Shown one piece after another: positions 1 to 9,835 of a stretch of 64,000 nt of DNA. The DNA comes from Otatea glauca (Eukaryota; Streptophyta; Magnoliopsida; Poales; Poaceae). Positions within the stretch are counted from its first letter, which is position 1. Every line of letters begins with the position of its first letter. Under the pieces are notes generated by a model. The model worked only from the letters and a program-made list of their open reading frames with translations. It had not been told where the DNA came from and ran no database searches. The position numbers were made by a program, and so were the translations under genes. The stretch spans positions 45,710,743 through 45,774,742 of the forward strand of contig CM070723.1 of assembly GCA_036346275.1 (NCBI GenBank). Reading direction: 5' to 3'.

Positions 1-671
1 GAGTCAGAAATGGACAAAGCATTATTCTTGGCAAAGCGGTGCTCACGTAAACTTCTTTCAGAAAAGCTTCAAGTTTGCAACTTTTAAGAAAAATGGAATT
101 GAAGATGGCAAGCTATGAGGACATTCTCGAACTCAACTCATCCATTGAGATCAAGGCCTGCTCAAGAATAACAAGGAATCAAATTGTTCACAAAACAAAA
201 AGATTTTGCCCCTTTCCAATTGGAGAAGACTACTACTCTGCCTGAGCCAGCCTGGATGACCCATCTTTCCTGCCCTACTTTGCTTGAATTTGCCATATCC
301 ACCTCCAAAAGATGATAACTTTCCCAAAAATTTCTGTGAAGCAACAATGGAAAGACCACCAAGAACAACCCAAAAGAAGCAGATAAAGGTTAACTTTTCT
401 GAATTAGAGAATACAACTTCTCACTGAAGCTTACTCGAATCCTACCAAATGCAGCTAAACTACTAGACATAATTCCACAGAAACAAGGCTAATAATCCCA
501 AGAACACCACCCAAAACAGAGCATTTCGCATCAAAGAAACCATCATTTTGAGCTCCCATTTGCCCCAATGCATCGAGACAAAGTTCACTGACAACCCCGA
601 AAGAACCATCAATTTGCAAACAACGAAATAAAAGAAGCCCACTTGTGAAAATTTCCAAGAACTGCAACCAC
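1..671 (-). other. First intron of the neprosin-domain gene (partial)
   Basis: This stretch runs from the GT donor at 671-670 to the left edge. It has no open frame resembling the second neprosin exon on the minus strand. It is AT-rich and intron-like. The assignment is inferred from the donor and from the absence of the expected downstream exon. Confidence 0.45.
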
Positions 672-821
672 CTCGATGCTCTTGACGGCCGGCTTGTTGA
701 GCCGCTTCAGGTGCCGGTGCACCCTCGACGCCGGCGACCTGGCCTCCACCGCGGTCGCCCACAACACGCAAACCACTGCAGCGGCCAGCACCCACGCTGG
801 GTCACGGCGCCGCGCCGCCAT
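672..821 (-). CDS. Neprosin-domain (DUF239) protein, first exon only
   Basis: The exon reads from the ATG at 821 down to a GAG|GT splice donor at 672/671. It encodes about 50 residues: a basic start (MAARRRD), a hydrophobic signal-peptide core (WVLAAAVVCVLWATA) with a probable cleavage after VEA, then HRHLKRLNKPAVKSIE. That last block is the characteristic start of the neprosin activation domain in plant DUF239 proteins, which normally continues with a conserved Ser-Pro-Asp-Gly segment in exon 2. Family knowledge: secreted glutamic-type prolyl endopeptidases or relatives, usually around 400 residues. Only the N-terminus is inside the window, so catalytic residues cannot be checked. Reading through the donor adds unrelated residues and a stop, which supports splicing at 671. 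I am fairly sure of the family and not of activity. Confidence 0.72.
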
Positions 822-1163
822 GCGCGCTACGCTGAAGGCTGAAGCACTCGCGGAACCGCTTCCTCCCTTCTTTTCCTCTTGCGCCCTCCTCCTCTGTTAA
901 ATTTGCAAGGAATCCCTTTTCTCCCACAGAAAGACCCCTCGCAGGTGCCTACGGCGAGGGCTGGTCTCAGAATATCGAAACAATGCCGTGGGGCGAGGGC
1001 GCTTCGTCTTCCTCAGAATTGGATTCTGCTGCTGCTGGTGGTGCTACTGGGGGGAGTGTACAGTGAGCTCACTGGGAAGTGGGAAGACAAGACTGGTCGC
1101 CATAGCTTTTCCCGTTTCCGAGCTTTAATTTTGGATTTCTGGACCAAACTGCCCCTGTGAACG
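822..1163. other. 5' flank of the neprosin gene
   Basis: This is the upstream side of the minus-strand gene. Immediately above the ATG the coding strand is purine-rich (runs of GGAGGA and GAAGGGAGGAAG), consistent with a short 5'UTR. I see no convincing TATA box, only a weak ATTTAA-like motif near 898. No other gene is visible. A repeat begins about 340 bp above the start codon. Confidence 0.3.
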
Positions 1164-1606
1164 GTTAACTTATTTGGCCCCTTTTCCCCAAAATAGCACC
1201 CTTTTTGAAAAATAATTACAAAAATAGCTTCATTTTCTACCGCAGAAGGACTAGTGGCGACACCTGACTCTTTCCGCTCTAAGTGACCATGAGAGGCCAA
1301 GATGGCGCGCCAGAGGACCGCGGGAAGCGGGCGACGTAGGAGACAGGGCTAAACGAGGTAGCAAACGGCTTACCGTGTTTTAGAGGCATGGAAGGCAGGT
1401 TGCCACGAAGCGGGCCCGCAGGAGGAGGCGTGGCGTACGTGGAAGCGGCCGTGTCACGCGTAGGAGGACGGGAAGCGCGGGAGATCCTTCCGCGGTATTA
1501 CAACGTTGAAGGTGTCTTTCGCGGTGCACAACGAGCCATTTTTACAAATATTTTTGTGAGGGGGTCATTTTTGCACAAAAAAGTGAGGAGAGGACAAATA
1601 AGTGAA
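1164..1606. mobile_element. MULE-like non-autonomous element with long imperfect terminal inverted repeats
   Basis: The left end (TTAACTTATTTGGCC at 1166) and the reverse complement of the right end (TTCACTTATTTGTCC near 1606) match. Similarity continues inward through AAAAATAGC/AAAAATGGC and ACCGCAGAAG/ACCGCGAAAG, giving imperfect inverted repeats of roughly 80 bp. The GC-rich interior encodes nothing recognisable. Long imperfect inverted repeats suit Mutator-like elements. I did not find a clear 9-bp target duplication, so the superfamily call is tentative. Confidence 0.42.
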
Positions 1607-1734
1607 GTTATGCCATGCCTCCCTCATGATTCATGAATTATTATGAGCACAGGTTGGCAACATACGAGTGACGACCAGTGTCACATTGATTGGTTGGACC
1701 TAATGTGAAATTTCGAAGAAATAAAATGTCATAA

Positions 1735-2235
1735 GGATGGCAACGGGGCATTCCCCGGCAGAGAGCTAGCAGTGGAACGCCCCCATCTCCGAGAGAAGGA
1801 AGGAAAATCCTTCGTTACCTAGCCTTGACCCTGGCCTCGGGTGGACCTTTTGTCGTTCACTAGCCCCTTTGGGGTATTGGCCCCATGGGGACCCATATCC
1901 GATAGCACGCCACAACATGGTGCATTCAACGGCAAGCAAACAACAGGATGCGGTAGAGATTGACAAAGGTGGAGATAGCACGCCACAACATGGTGCATTC
2001 AACGCTTAGATAGAGGATGGAGATCCACGCTTGAAGATGGAGGATGGAAGTTGGCCAAATTGACGACACTTGACAGAGGTGGCTACTGGTAAGAAGGTAT
2101 CGATGAGCCAACAACAAGATGCTATAGAGACTAGCATTTGTTGAAGCGAGGCTATGTGGGATTGGTTCCATCTTCCATGTCTGATGGCAGCTCTTGAGGA
2201 GGAGAGGAATGAATGAGATTAGGTTGCTAATAGGC

Positions 2236-2269
<34 letters not shown>

Positions 2270-2452
2270 GTATCGTTGAGGCCATGCGGATAACGAGGAT
2301 AAGGAGCCATGGAACGCCCCCAACTAGCTTCCCTCGATGGAGACAGATTTCTCCCGGTAGCAACCTCATGGGAGGCAAAACATCCCTCATCTCCACTTCC
2401 TAATGGAGGTATTTCCCGGTGAGGAATGGAGAATGGGGCTGTATTGCCATCC
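1735..2452. mobile_element. Non-autonomous DNA element with GGATGGCAA terminal inverted repeats
   Basis: The 9-bp GGATGGCAA at 1735-1743 is mirrored by TTGCCATCC at 2444-2452. GTCATAA stands immediately left of the first (1728-1734) and again three bases after the second (2456-2462), which is compatible with a hAT-type target duplication plus small change. Inside are a 30-bp direct repeat (1903-1932 and 1974-2003, containing CACGCCACAACATGG) and an AT microsatellite. No transposase is encoded. Family assignment is uncertain. Confidence 0.4.
2239..2266. repeat. (AT)n microsatellite
   Basis: Fourteen uninterrupted AT units lie inside the GGATGGCAA element. They are a likely site of length variation. 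Confidence 0.9.
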
Positions 2453-3016
2453 TTAGTCATAAGAGGTGCTAGGGTGACATAACCTAAGAATAAAATCAAA
2501 AGTAGCCTTAGAAGCATAACTTGGATTCAGGCCACGTAGCTAAATTTTGTGTAAAATGTAGAAAGTTTGATTAGTATATATTGCACCAACTTGTTTTCAT
2601 AAATATACATTAACATTATATGTAATATAGTGTAATTTTACTATAACATAGCCAATTTAAGATATCTTAGATGGCCTTACCAAAATATCGATGGCTGTAA
2701 TCACTAATCAGTGTGTGATCTTAGTTGTACGATAAGTCTTACGATGAAGCAAAATCAAGTACGTTGCATCTCTAACACCATGGATGCCGCAAAAAGATAA
2801 GCAACATGACCAGGCAAGCAGGCGCGAATGAGCAACACCATCGCGATTACAACAATAACCACTACAGTGAGGTCTACCTAACCTTTCCGGAGCGGATGAA
2901 GACAACTGTGACGGTTGTATGGTAGCAACCACTATGGTGAGGTCCACTATTCATGCCTTCTCTAGCAACCTATCCGTGACCCTATTTGATCAAAAGATTT
3001 CAAGGTTTGTCAAAGT
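2453..3016. other. AT-rich intergenic stretch, no gene seen
   Basis: No supportable coding region, RNA gene or bounded repeat is visible here. There is a short internal direct repeat, with AACCACTA followed closely by GTGAGGTC, near 2856-2872 and 2928-2944. Confidence 0.4.
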
Positions 3017-3299
3017 AAGGCCCTTTTTGCCAGTTTAAAGTAGTTTTGGTTATCGAAAAAGCAAAAAAAAAAAACAAAAAGTAAGTTCCTTAAATGGCTT
3101 TTGGTATAAGTCAGAAGTTATATATAACTCGCAAAAGCTAAAAGCCAAAAGCAGAGTAAGATGTGCTTTCATAGCTTATTGCGGAGAAAAATTAGCTATT
3201 TACCAAACGATCTCTCGTAAAAAGCTATGACTATTTTTCAGCCCAAAAAACCAAATGATAGCTTTTCAGAAAAACTACGGCTCCCCAAATAAACCCTAA
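3017..3299. mobile_element. hAT-like MITE of the GGCCCTGTTTGG type
   Basis: The left end AAGGCCCTTTTTGCC and the inverted right end TTAGGGTTTATTTGG are diverged forms of the common grass terminus AGGGCCTGTTTGG. The interior is made of complementary runs of AAAGC and GCTTTT (AAAAGCTAAAAGCC, TAGCTTTTCAG), so the copy could fold into a long hairpin. It has no coding capacity. The copy is old and degenerate. Confidence 0.5.
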
Positions 3300-3454
3300 A
3301 TCATATGGACCAAGATTAAGATTCTATTTTGTTACTAGCAGCTACCTAATTTCAAGAAAATCTATCTAACTTCAAGAAAATCGATTCTTAGCTTGACAAG
3401 TTCATAACTCACTTCATTGCAATTTCCTGTGGATGGAAAGAAAAAGCTCGGTCT

Positions 3455-3640
3455 TGGATTTAGCTAGAGATGACGTCGTGCCGTCCCGGATCGACACAGC
3501 ACGGGCACGGCGGTCCGCGTGCCTAAACTTTGCAGTACCCCATGGCTCGACTAGCCCACCGTGCCGTGCCTGCTGACTTGGCTCGTCTTCCGCAAGTCCA
3601 GACATGGCTTATTTGTGATTCGTGTCGGCTCAAATCTGGT
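3455..3640. repeat. GC-rich dispersed repeat with GGCACGG motifs
   Basis: The stretch is full of CACGG and GCACGG words (ACAGCACGGGCACGGC at 3498, CACCGTGCCGTGCC at 3558). Similar sequence recurs at 3940-4140, 6720-7000 and 24245-24360. It looks like a fragment of one grass repeat family whose class I cannot determine. Confidence 0.4.
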
Positions 3641-3699
3641 CCGTTTGCACTTTGTGATGAGAGAAAAAGGAGTTGAAGATGTACGAAACTGGGGCAGCA

Positions 3700-4140
3700 G
3701 ACACAAATATTGAGGGAAAAAACTAATTTTTATTCATTCTTGAACATATTCAGAGTTACTGTCTCGTTAAAAACCTTTCACCTAGTACAGAGCGACTCGA
3801 TGTGCGTGCTTGGTATCAATGAGCATGTACTCTCTAGTCTTTATTCTTCACCTTTTACCATCTCCGTTTGTTTCTCCTTTCCCAACATACGAGGACCGCA
3901 AAAGGCGCCAACCGTTGAGTGAGCCATAACATGACGCAATATCGCGGCAGCGCGCCTTGCCGCGTGCCCTATTTGCTTCGGGCCCATTGAGCCTGTTTCA
4001 TGTCGTGCCAATCTAAGTACAACCCATACAAGTGTGCCGTACCGTCCATCATACCCGACCACGAGGTCCGACATAGTCCTGTCATTTCTACCATACCGAT
4101 CCGATACGTGCACATATGCACCGTGTCGTACCACGAGCCG
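3700..4140 (+). repeat. Dispersed LTR-like repeat, copy R1
   Basis: It aligns, diverged but collinear, with the reverse strand of 7390-6830. Shared landmarks in order are TTTTTATTCATTC, CTCGTTAAAAACC, ATGAGCATGTACTCTC, the GGCAG near 3950 and the CATCATACCCGACC near 4048. The phrase of the TTTTTAACGAGG type is common near the ends of grass copia LTRs, so this may be an LTR fragment. No termini or target duplication are evident. Confidence 0.5.
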
Positions 4141-4524
4141 ACTAAAAAAAACCCAACCTAATAGCCAGTTCTAGATTTAGCCGTACGAGAGCGCTTAGTT
4201 TTCCTAGAGATGTAGCTTCAGCAAGACATTGCTGGTTGTGGTTACTGACGTACAACTTCCATGAGCTATGAACAGTTCTGGGTTAGGAAGAAAAGCATTG
4301 TGCCACTGCCACTGAATCACCAGTGCAGCAAGGAAAAATCGGTTGGGTGAAAACACGTTGTGTCCTTAGCAGTTCTCCACCTCTAGGTGGTGGCGCGGGC
4401 CCCATCTCCTGCCCACCTCGGGCCCAGCTACACGTCCCGGTCGACCTGCGACACGTGCGAGCTGCCCAAGCGAGCGCCGCTGACAACAGGGGGCCCCGTG
4501 AGGGGCATTGGATTCGCTGATATT
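4141..4524. other. Intergenic stretch with a GC-rich, promoter-like segment
   Basis: No gene is recognisable. The part at 4390-4510 is GC-rich and contains a G-box (ACACGTGC at 4451-4458) and GGGCCC words. It continues past the Stowaway-like insertion into another GC-rich piece at 5215-5300 that ends near TGCTTATAAGTC. A host promoter is possible but there is no coding sequence to support one. Confidence 0.2.
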
Positions 4525-5192
4525 CACTCCCTCCGTTACTTTTGTTCGTCGATCCAAAATTTGAAGATAATTTTTAACTATCTTTTTACATATTCTTATC
4601 CTTTATTATCTTTAATATTATTTATTACTAGTTAAGTGCCCGTACGTTACTACGAAAATTCTCAAACACAACCTTATTAAGAAAAGTTTTTCAAAGCAAC
4701 AGTCAAATTGGTTGATGAGAAAGACATGTATGAAGCGAACTTGTTAGCTACTTAAGAGTGATCTTCGGGATTGGTACGTGATTTGATTATGCAATTCTTG
4801 CCTGTTAATCTCTGCATTTCCATCCGAATGAGATACAATGAAATAGGATTTTTATGTTATGGGATATGGTGAGTATGTCATTCCATCCAAGCAGGATATG
4901 ATGAGGAAACTCTTTCATTTATAAGAGATATGAATAAAATCTTTCTATTTTAAGGAGATGTGATCAGTAATATTCTTATAAAATAGAGGGAATTCGGATC
5001 GGGTGAGAGGCTGACTGAGCGAACAAAAGGAAAGAGGAGTGGGGGCAGGCTGAGCGAATAGAAGGAAAGAGAGAGTATAGAGAACGGATCACTGCCACCC
5101 AGTCGTAATTAGAAGTAGTAGAGACTATGAAATAGGATAACACTATTTAGCTGCACTGCGATACATGGCTCTGTTCCGGATCGGAGGGAGTA
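4525..5192. mobile_element. Stowaway-like Tc1/mariner element with nested repeat
   Basis: CTCCCTCCG at 4527-4535 is mirrored by CGGAGGGAG at 5182-5190, followed by TA. This is the hallmark end of grass Stowaway MITEs. At about 665 bp it is far longer than a typical Stowaway of under 350 bp. The interior from about 4630 starts with AGTGCCCGTACGTTACTACG, a form of another very common grass repeat start, so the element is probably composite. No transposase frame is present. Confidence 0.55.
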
Positions 5193-5354
5193 CATAATAT
5201 TTTAGCGCGGATGAATCTTCTAGCTGTGCAGCCGCCGCGAGCGCGCGGCCGGAGAGGTGACAGGTGGGCCCTCGTGTCCTACTGGGTCCAGCGCTAATCT
5301 CATCATGGACTGTTTTCACTGCTTATAAGTCTTTCTTTTCTTACTATTTGGTTA

Positions 5355-5450
5355 CGTATTCAACACAGGAGAGAGGGTGAATTTTACCCTGGAAAATCAA
5401 TTTCGTATTCAACTCTGGAGAGGATGAATTTTACCCTGGAAAAGCAATTT
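5355..5450. repeat. Two-copy tandem duplication, about 48 bp
   Basis: CGTATTCAACACAGGAGAG and CGTATTCAACTCTGGAGAG begin consecutive units of 49 and 47 bp. Both contain GAATTTTACCCTGGAAAA and both end before CGTA. It is a simple local duplication in non-coding DNA. Confidence 0.85.
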
Positions 5451-5500
5451 CGTAATCGCATGGCACCTTATTGGCTGATATACAATTCATTGCATATTAA

Positions 5501-5736
5501 AGGTGTGTTTGGTACAGCTCCAGCTCCAGCTCCACCAGATTTATAGATCTAGTGAAGCTGGGTATTTGTAGCTCTACAGATCCGTGAAGATAGATCTGTG
5601 GGTATATTAAGAGTGTTTAGGTAGGTCATCTTATTTAATTTTAGACTAAAAATATAAACTTAATTCTATTTATTTTAGCTTATAAGATTCAGATCTGAAA
5701 TGAAGCCAGAATCTGGAGCTCTACCAAATAGGACCT
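5501..5736. mobile_element. hAT-like MITE with AGCTCCAG inverted termini
   Basis: The left end AGGTGTGTTTGGTACAGCTC matches the inverted right end AGGTCCTATTTGGTAGAGCT over about 23 bp, and both continue with CCAG. Interior words such as TAGATCT and GATCTGTG are partly palindromic. This is a frequent grass MITE type without coding capacity. Confidence 0.68.
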
Positions 5737-6719
5737 AAGTTAGTAAAATTACCAGAATCTAATGAGAAGGTTTTAAATATGGATGTCAAAAGAGGGTTGG
5801 TTATGGCCTTACGGGATTCGCGGGCTTTTAAATTCAATTTCTGCATATCTATGTTGTCTCTGTGATACGGGTGTGTCCCTATCGACGGCCTAGTGCGTAT
5901 CTTCTCGCTCGAGGATAAATAAGCACGCAAAATGTAATAACCCTAATTTAATCTAGTTTTAGCCACGCTGCTGACTAGGTCACACTAGCCAGAGAGCTCG
6001 ATCGAGCCATAGTGTTGGTATAAACGCTCAAATATATTCTTTGTTTTCTTCATTGCATTCGACCGTTTGTTAGAGCATTTGTGTACTAGCTTGTTGCTTT
6101 AGTTTACATTGGCAAAACCCTGAAAACCAATTAAAGACTCTCTTTCGTGTAGACATCAATTGCATTATACTACATTGCATTGCATTACATCAGCATTCAA
6201 TAAACACCAGGTATGATGATTGATTAAAATTTTATTCTTCAACTACTATGTTAATTTAAAATATACTAATTTCTCTTCTACACTTAACAAGAAAATATAT
6301 ATTCTAATTGAAATGTATGTGTGATCCTGAGACAACACAATTTTACTGTAAGAGGCCATGCACACATTTTGTTTTAGAAATATTATAATTACTAGATTAG
6401 AAAATCAGCCTCTTTTGAGTTGCTGCAAAGCTCTATAACTATGCCAATACAGTAGGCATGATCACAGTAGAAAGAATAATTCAGAAACTAGCCACACTAT
6501 TTTCTTAAGAAATAGATATTTAATTCCAAAAAATAGTTTTTAAAAAATGTTCCAATTTAGGCCACAATTGCACAAAGACACTTGGATTGATATTTTACAA
6601 AAAAACTCAAAACTTTTTAGAAATTGCATAGAAATGGAAACTTAATAGCAAAGCATGCTCATGGTAAATGCAAAAAAAATTACGAAAGGTGAAAATAGCC
6701 ACCATGAACATCATACCTA
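5737..6719. other. AT-rich intergenic stretch, no gene seen
   Basis: I find no supportable gene, RNA or bounded element. There is a run of nested ATTGCATTACATT-type words near 6160-6190. Confidence 0.35.
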
Positions 6720-7390
6720 GTCCTAGGCACTGGGCGTGCTTTTTTGGGCCGGCCCGTGGCATGGCAGGCATGGCACGTCATGCAAGCACACGGGTTGGGC
6801 CGACACAGCACGAATAACAGGGTGTGTTGGGCCTTGCGGTCGGGTACGATGGGCGGCATGATACGGCACACTTGCATGACCATGCTTGGGCCGGCACGGC
6901 ACAAAACAGGCCCAATGAGCTCGAAGCAAGCACGACACACGATAGGGCACCCTGCCGTGACACTATGACATGCTGTGACTCGCCCTGTGGACAGCACCAT
7001 TGTGGTTTTCGCATGTAGAGAAAGAAGAGACAACAGAGATACCAAAAGATAGAGAATAGAATCTGGAGAGTACATGCTCATCGACACCTAGCACGTGCAC
7101 CGAGCCGTCGCTCCGCCATGCAGCTTGTTTAGCGTGCCCACACCGTGCAAGGCTGTCTTCCCGCTTGTCTCACACGGCCATCGACGTCACCACATCAGAC
7201 ATACGCTGACTTGGAATGCATGAACAGTTTCAATATTGGGGAGTAGCTAGTATATATGCATATTGTTACGGTATTTTTTCCTTTACCAGGGGAACCCCAC
7301 TCTGGGGCGTAAAGTTTTTAACGAGGTAATAACTTTGTATCTGTACCTAATGAATAAATAAAATTTAGTTCTTTTTTCCCAAATAATTAT
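6720..7390 (-). repeat. Dispersed LTR-like repeat, copy R2 (inverted relative to R1)
   Basis: Its minus strand aligns with R1 at 3700-4060, including GATGAGCATGTACTCTCCAG and TACCTCGTTAAAAAC. Its GC-rich end (6720-6960) is rich in GGCCGGCACGGCAC words. R1 and R2 together form a diverged inverted pair about 2.6 kb apart. No open frame is credible as a gene. Confidence 0.5.
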
Positions 7391-7500
7391 GTTTACCAGT
7401 TCCTCGCCGACAGTCGACACTCGCTCCTCGTCTTTGTTGCCATCCATGGAGATGGTGTCTATGAGTCCACACATCTAACAGGACAAGGCCTAGGCCAACA

Positions 7501-9500
7501 TGTAGGATCGATATGGCCTAGAGGGGGGGGGGGGTGAATAGGCAATTTCACAAATTCTTGCAATTTTAATTTACTAACTTATTTTAACGAGAGAAACTTA
7601 TAGCAAGAGTAAAGCAGATATCAAGCAACAAACAAATACAGCGAAAGCAATAAAAGAGAAGATACTGGAGAGACAAAGAATTTATCCCGTGGTTCAGAGC
7701 CGCACTCCTAATCCACGTTGAAGCACTTCTTCCGAAGTTCAGCTTCTCCAAAGCTAGTCGCAGAGCTCGTGTTCACTCGGGTAACTCTTTCACTTCTCCG
7801 GTGAGGTGAGTTCCAAACCTCTCACAAACACAGTTGCCTTCCACAAACACCTTTGGACAGTCACACTGCTTTACTTCCTCCAAGTCGTCTAGGATCACCA
7901 AGATCCAAGAGTAATAAACCTCGCACAAGTTACGTCTCTTGGTTCACTATGCAAATCACAAAACTAGACACTTGCTTAGAGCTTACACACTTAGGGAAGT
8001 ATGAAGATTTTTGTGTGAAAATGAAGCATGACTCCTTTTGAGAATGAGAGCTATATGTCAATGCCAAAATGTAAGGAGTTCATGTATATATCGTAGATGG
8101 CTTAGGAAATGCTTATATAGCCATTTTGAGTGAATATAGCCGTTACACACTACAGAGCCGTTGGACGTGTCGGATGTCGAAACAATGAGAAAAACACGTC
8201 AATGGACTATGTATCGGTGCTTAGCGATCTTGGGTATGTGTATGACGGACCAAATTTTGAGTTCACGACGGACCAAATATTTTGGTCCGCATGATACATG
8301 GGTTGATCAAGAAGATGGTCTGGCATACAACTGGGAGAAATATATGAGTATCAGACTAAGTGACTTGGTCCGTTACACATGACTTTCAAAAGATTTTGCT
8401 TAGACATAGAGATCTATGTACGCCGGACCAAAATTTTGGTCCGTCATATATGGACTAAGAAACAAATTTGCCAGGGATAGAGACACATGTATTTTGGACC
8501 AAAAATTTGGTCCGTGATACATGGACTTTAGAGAAGATAGGTACTGGCGAGAAGACACATGTATTTCGGACCAAAGTTTTGGTCCGTGATGCATGGACTT
8601 CACAGAAGATTTGTTCTAGCGAGAAGACACATGTACTTCGGACCAAATTTTTGGTCCGTGATGCATGGACTTCACAGAAGATTTGTGCCAAGAACCTTTT
8701 TCTATTATAGATATAAATTATCCTGGCTTTTCAATCTAGCAACGGTTTTAAAGAAATTAAGCACAAATATTTTGTCCGTTTCCAGAGTAGAAACTTCTTT
8801 TGAAGATAGAGAATACCCTCTTTCTTTTTTTTGGTTTCGATTTAAAAAGAACATCAGAGATTTAGTCCGACCAACACTTGTACAGGAAAAGGAATGCCGG
8901 ACCAAATCTTTTGGTCTCACTGAGAAGAAAACCTAGGACATCTTTGGTCCGATACTGAGGAGTGAAAAATGCATGTATGCCGGACCAAAAATTTTAGTCC
9001 GTCATACATAGGCAGGCTTCTGACTAAGATGATTTTCAGGGAATGTTTGTCCAGGAATATGAGGATATGAAAGCGAGTATATTTTAATCGAAAAATGATG
9101 TATAAAGGAAGTTTTGACAAAGAATAGATTCAAGGTTTGCAATGATCAAGAATATAGATAGGAAATTTTTGGTCTGTTGAACCAAAGGTATATTTTCAAG
9201 AGGGTAAAGATTTAGTGTCTTTTGCTCCAAGTGGTGCAGTTTTGCCTTTGCCTAACAAACTATTTCCTTATGCAAAGTCCTCTTTTGGACAGCTATACAA
9301 AAACAAAACACCTACGCTATTTGACTTAGAACACTTTCCAAGTCATAAATTATAAATCAAAAGCCTTAATCTTGTTGTCCCACTTATCTCATCATAAGTT
9401 CCACTCACTTTCTTTAGGCTTTGAATATTACTAACTTAGTCATCAATACCAAAACCATAACAATATAAAAATAAAATTGAGGGGTGCCTAGATGCTATCA
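7501..9500 (-). repeat. Element A 3' LTR
   Basis: The sequence begins TGTAGGATCG and ends GATGCTATCA on the plus strand; the minus-strand LTR therefore starts TGATAGC and ends in CA. It is nearly identical to 22234-24239 apart from many 1-3 bp changes, mostly in CAG/CTG contexts. A G-run at 7521-7535 is longer than in the partner LTR. It carries a TATA box on the minus strand at 8111-8121 and the palindrome array at 8236-9004. Confidence 0.93.
8400..8690. repeat. 72-bp tandem array with GGACCAAAATTTTGGTCC palindromes (element A LTR)
   Basis: Four units start their palindrome at 8425, 8496, 8568 and 8640, a period of 71-72 bp. The first palindrome is perfect over 18 bp (8425-8442); the others differ at the centre (AAAAATT, AAAGTTTT, AAATTTTT). 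More isolated copies lie at 8240, 8267, 8900 and 8979. The partner LTR has the same array at 23140-23420. On the element strand the array sits upstream of the TATA box, in U3. Confidence 0.92.
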
Positions 9501-9514
9501 ATCTCCCCCTTTTT
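9501..9514 (-). promoter_or_regulatory. Polypurine tract of element A
   Basis: On the minus strand the tract is AAAAAGGGGGAGAT, directly abutting the 3' LTR. It primes plus-strand DNA synthesis in retroelements. Further GGGGGAG tracts occur at 9615-9628, 9801-9810 and 17276-17287. Confidence 0.85.
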
Positions 9515-9835
9515 GGTAATTGATGACAACATACCTTTTAGTTAGTAATATCGTATATATTCTGCAAAACAGAGTTAGCTGAAAATACTGACAGCAGAGA
9601 TAGAGAGTGAATTTGCTCCCCCTTAATGAAAGCATTCATATTAAAGTAGAGAATCTGAGCATGTTATCTAGACAGTTGAACCAATCACACCATAAACATA
9701 GCACAAAATAATTATTACTCAGAACAAATACTCAAACAAATACTCATAATATTCATATAGATAAGCCAGCGTGGCCTATAGAGGAAAACTAAGATCTTCT
9801 CTCCCCCTTTGGCATCAATAGCCAAAAAGGGGCCC

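Noticed and set aside
4390..4520. GC-rich segment with a G-box, considered as a host first exon
   Set aside because: Open frames exist on both strands but none has a recognisable domain or clear splice sites; left as possible promoter only.
8468..8710. Periodic open frames on both strands in the element A LTR (also 23209-23418)
   Set aside because: Produced by the 72-bp palindrome array (24 codons per unit). LTR U3 sequence, not a gene.
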